A DNA stretch of 22,879 nt from Cochliopodium minus (lineage: Eukaryota > Discosea > Himatismenida > Cochliopodiidae): the NCBI GenBank assembly GCA_024220525.1, contig JAMYWO010000112.1:103093-125971 (forward strand), given 5' to 3'. The notes below the pieces were generated by a model, which was not told the DNA's origin, ran no database searches, and saw nothing but the letters and a program-made list of their open reading frames with translations. The stretch's first letter is position 1, and each line of letters opens with the position of its first letter. The position numbers and the translations under genes were made by a program. This document shows, piece after piece, positions 19,346-22,879 of this stretch.

Positions 19346-22300
19346 TTACCTCCTTTTTTTCCATACAGTATTTCTCTTTTTATTTTCCATTAAAATTTTG
19401 AAACATTCCTCTTTTTCTTCTTCTCTAAAAATATCCATGGGTGTCTTGGACTATTTAAAAAAAAAAAGTAAACAATTTTAAATGTCTTTTTTTTTATAGA
19501 AAATTACCTCGTAGTTTTTGAGATTGACATCAATTTTGTGAGAAATGAGAAGAACAATAAACTCTTCTTTAAATTTGTTTTTGGTGTATGCTGTCAAATG
19601 TAAACAATTATTTTCAAACAGATTTATTGCGTCCAAGTTTCCCCTGTTTTAAAAAATTATTTTTTTTTTCAATAAAAAAAATAAAAAAAATAAAAAAAAA
19701 AAAATAAAATAAGAACCCTTTTTCTATTAAGTCTTTCAACATAAGAGGAGTCAAACTGATGTTAAACAAAATTGTGTGAAGGCAATTATTTTCATCTTTT
19801 CATTTAAAAAAAAATTTTTGAATAAAATATGAAATTTTTTTTATGATTTTAAGCATTATACTTGAAATGATCTGATATAAACAGAACTCAAAATTTGATG
19901 CTAAGAAATTTCGAATAATTCAAGATTTTTGCAATTTTTATAAAAAATATCACATATTATTCATTTAATTTTTAATATAATTTGATTAATATTATTCATT
20001 TTTAATATAATTTGATTAAAATTACAATTTTTGATAATATTGTTTGATAAAATTACAATTTTAAATTAATATTATTTGATTAATATCACAATTTTTAATT
20101 AAGAATATTTAATTGATAAATATTATAATTTTTCTTATTAAAAATTATTTAATTATTTTACCTTCATCAGATAGATTGGGATCTCCTTTACTGTCTAACA
20201 TGAAATTTAAAACATCCCTATTTATATTTCTATTTTCACAACACCTATTTTTCTCATACAAAAATAAAAAAAAATTAATTAAAATAAAAAATAAATAGAA
20301 AATAAACAGAAATAAAATAAAATTAATAAATAATTAAATAAAAATAAATAAATAGAAAAAAAATAAAATTAATAAATAAAAGAAAAGAAAAATAATTTTT
20401 GTAAATTTAAAAAAAAATTTTCAAAATTTTCAAGAAAAATACCTGTAAAAAGGAGTTTTATGAAAAGAGTCAAACAAATTTAAATCTCCTCCATTATTCA
20501 CTAACCTGTGTTGTTTCAATAAAATAAAATTTTTCGTTCAAAAAAAAAAAATTTTTAAATTTTTAAAATTTAAAATTTACAAAGTAAAAAGAGGGAGAGG
20601 AAGGAAAGAGAAAATGGAGAAAAGATGAAGAGGAGTTTTGAGGAGATTATCTTTTAAATTCACATCTGCTTTTTTCTCCAATAAATATTTAATCTCCTCT
20701 TCTTTCCCTCTTTCTTTTTCACATGCAAAATGCAACCTTTTTTGAATGATTCAAAAAAAAATTATAAATTCCAAAAAAATTAAAAAAATTGAAAAAAATA
20801 TTTCTTTAAAAACATATATTTATCATTTATTATTTATTATTTAATTATTTAAACATACATATTTAAAAACATTAATTATATTTATTTATATTATTTATAT
20901 TTTATTTATAAATTATTCAATTTTTAAATATACATATTTATTTATATTTTATTTATCTTATTTTATATATATAATTATTATTATTTTACGTATTTATTGT
21001 TATAAGTATTTATGTATAAATAGATGTAGATGTAGATGTAGTTACGGAGATTTGAGGAGAGGAGGTAATTGAAAATTGAAAGAAGAGAAAAGAGGGGAAA
21101 GGAAAAGGAAAAGAGGGGTTGTTTCATTTACATTTTCACAAATAGAATTGAGGTATCCCCCATACCTCTCTTCTCCTTTATACCTTTCTCTTTCACCATC
21201 GTTATTAACATTGTCTTTATTAATATTATCTTTATTAACATTATCATTAGTATCATTATTAATATTATTATCATTATTAACATTGTCTTTGTTAATATTA
21301 TTATCTTTATTAACATTATCATTAGTGTCATTATTAATATTATTATCATTATTAACATTGTCTTTGTTAATATTATTATCATTATTAACATTATCATTAG
21401 TGTCATTATTAACATTAACTTTACTAATATTATCTTTATTAACATTAGTATTATTAACATTATTATCATCAATATTTTCATCATATTCACTATTATCATT
21501 ACCATTATTACCAACAATAAAATCTTTCTTAATTTTTTTCATCATTAATTCAATAAACTCTTTTTGATGGATATCCCTTTCGTTTATATCTTCGCCACTT
21601 TTACCTTTATTCTCTTTATCATTACCTTTATTCTCTTTATCATTATCTTTATTCTCTTTATTATCACTTTGATGTGGAGAAGTGTGGTTGAGAAGAGAGG
21701 AGAGGAGGAAGAGAAAGAGAGGGAGAGAGGGGCTGGGATGAAAAGAAAGATAATAAGAGATCACATCTTTTCCACCTTCTTCTTTCATTCCTACTTTTCC
21801 TCCCCTTTTTATCATCTCTTTCATCTATTTCAAATAAAAAAATTATAAAATTAAATGTAATTTAAAAAAATAAATCTAATTTTATGTAAAATATTAATTT
21901 ATGTAAAAAAAGAATGAAAGAATGAAAAGGAATATTAATTTATGAAAAATGATATTAATTTTATGCAGAAAGAATTGAAATATCAATTTTGTGAGAATAA
22001 AGAATTGAAATGAAAAAAAAAAGTACGATTGGAAAAGAAAGAGAAGGGTTTTCACAGAGGCAATGAAGAGGAGTTTTGAGAGAAGAATCGGTAAGGTTGG
22101 GAAGAGAGGAACGAGAAAGTAAAAGAGATAAAACAAGAAAATTGGAATGAATGTTTTCACATTCCAAATGTAAAGGTGTTTTTTGTTCTGAATTTTTTGC
22201 ATTCACATCTGCTTTTCCTTCTATCAACTTTTTCATTATGTATATTTTATTCTTTTCATATTTTTCCTTTCTTTCTTTTCTTTCTTTTTCATTATTGTCA

Positions 22301-22879
22301 CTATTATTATTATTATTATCATTATAATTATTATAACTATTATTATTATTCAGTTCATTTTTGAGATTATAAAAAATATTTAAATTACGAGTACTGTTGT
22401 AATTGTTTTTGTTATTGTTATTGTTGTTATTTTTATTATTGTTGAAAAAATTGGAGAAACTTTTATTATGGTAAAAATAGAGATTATCCAAAGTGATGAT
22501 GTTTACGTTGTACAAACTTTTTGTACTGCTTTTATTTTTAAAACTTATTATTCTTTTAATTCTTTCTTTCTTTTCTTTCTTTTTGTTGATCATCTTTTTT
22601 TTATTTACATTATTCCTTCTCTTAACAATATTATCTTTGTTTAAATTATTACTCACATTGTTATTTACATTAATATTTACATTGTTATTCACATTATTTA
22701 CATTATTATTTATTTTATTATCATTATTACTTAGATCATTATTATTTATTTTATTATTATTATCATTATTATTACTTAGATCATTATTATTTATTTTATT
22801 ATTATCATCATTATTTAGATCATTATTATTTATTTTATTATTATTATCATTATTATTATTTAAATGATTATTTTTTATT
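19346..22879 (-). CDS. Large ankyrin-repeat protein, 3' part
   Basis: Minus-strand exons: 22879-22027 (open at the right edge), 21824-21046, 20736-20581, 20505-20443, 20244-20162, 19795-19717, 19643-19508 and 19450-19346 (stop TAA). All are GT-AG with matching phases. The start is Asn-rich, then Lys/Arg-rich (22690-22550). Ankyrin cores follow: GKADVNAKNSEQKTPLHLEC, NLTDSSLKTPLHCLCENPS, MKEMIKRGGKVGMKEEGGKD, LLKSPLHFACEKER, YLLEKKADVNLKDNLLKTPL, NGGDLNLFDSFHKTPFYR, MLDSKGDPNLSDEDENNCLH, LIEKGGNLDAINLFENNCLH and ISHKIDVNLKNYESKTPMDI, ending in a short basic tail. A 600-nt Asn/Asp/Lys insert with a minisatellite splits two repeats. With the left piece (3100-1216) it makes one 1323-residue protein of consistent frame. 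A scaffold for protein binding is inferred; no partner or enzymatic domain is visible. Confidence 0.85.
21190..21425 (-). repeat. 75-base coding minisatellite
   Basis: About three tandem units of 75 bases (25 residues, of the pattern NDTNDNVNKDNNINKD plus VNNDNNIN) within exon 21824-21046 of the ankyrin gene. Units differ by a few bases, and the last is one residue shorter. The period is a multiple of three, so the frame is preserved. Confidence 0.8.
22695..22860 (-). repeat. Asn-rich coding tandem repeat
   Basis: Three imperfect copies of a unit of about 40-50 bases, built from TTATT/TCATTATT with a recurring TTAGATCATTATTATTTATT core, encode Asn/Asp-rich sequence (KINNNDLSNNNDNNN and variants) in the ankyrin gene. 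The last copy runs into the 77-base window-end repeat, so the assembly graph is likely ambiguous here. Confidence 0.75.
22803..22879. repeat. 77-bp exact repeat of 1139-1215 (right copy)
   Basis: Identical over all 77 bases to the sequence following the N at 1138. The offset is 21,664 bases, and the ankyrin codon phase is the same on both sides, so the reading frame passes through the overlap unchanged. Confidence 0.9.

Noticed and set aside
21190-21425. CRISPR-like or transposon terminal repeat array
   Set aside because: Units are direct, adjacent, without spacers, and remain in the ankyrin reading frame; this is a coding minisatellite.

Overview
The window reads as nuclear DNA of a very AT-rich, unicellular, probably amoeboid eukaryote. 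Genes are a few hundred bases apart and spliceosomal introns are short and extremely AT-rich. Coding regions carry Asn/Asp/Ser/Lys-Glu low complexity. TAA and TGA are both used as stops, so the genetic code looks standard. The gene content (ankyrin proteins, a RasGEF, CH-domain protein, class I fumarase with a targeting presequence, histone H4 with a 3' stem-loop) fits Amoebozoa, Heterolobosea or Anaeramoeba-like protists. I cannot fix the lineage from sequence alone.

Layout, left to right: the last exon of one PA/7TM protein gene (1-192); the 5' part of a second copy (337-1137), ending at a single N; the 5' part of a large ankyrin gene on the minus strand (3100 down to 1139); intronless UTP18 (3248-4690); intronless histone H4 (5043-5354) with a histone-type 3' stem-loop; a six-exon mitochondrial-type class I fumarase (5514-8068); a nine-exon RasGEF gene on the minus strand (12835-8233); an intronless CH/GAS2-like cytoskeletal gene (13203-14891); a three-exon MCTS1 gene on the minus strand (15744-14994); a complete eleven-exon PA/7TM gene (16025-18010); a decayed last exon of the same family (about 18099-18288); the 5' part of another copy (18353-19337), ending at a second N; and the 3' part of an ankyrin gene on the minus strand (22879 down to 19346).

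Two results stand out. First, the last 77 bases (22803-22879) are identical to 1139-1215, the bases just after the first N. The ankyrin reading frame continues exactly across that overlap. Joining the two ankyrin pieces gives one 3972-nt CDS, 1323 residues, with every splice phase matching. The simplest reading is that 19339-22879 belongs in the gap at 1138 and was scaffolded after the wrong PA/7TM paralog. A circular or tandem 21,664-bp unit is the alternative.

Second, there is a local family of secreted-start proteins with a protease-associated-like domain followed by seven predicted membrane segments. I do not recognise this architecture as a named receptor family. One copy is interrupted by exons of only 5, 11 and 14 nt.

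The remaining genes are mostly housekeeping: ribosome assembly (UTP18), translation (MCTS1), chromatin (H4), TCA cycle (fumarase), and signalling and cytoskeleton (RasGEF, CH/GAS2-like). Neighbours are not obviously functionally linked. No mobile elements, tRNA, rRNA or CRISPR arrays were recognised.
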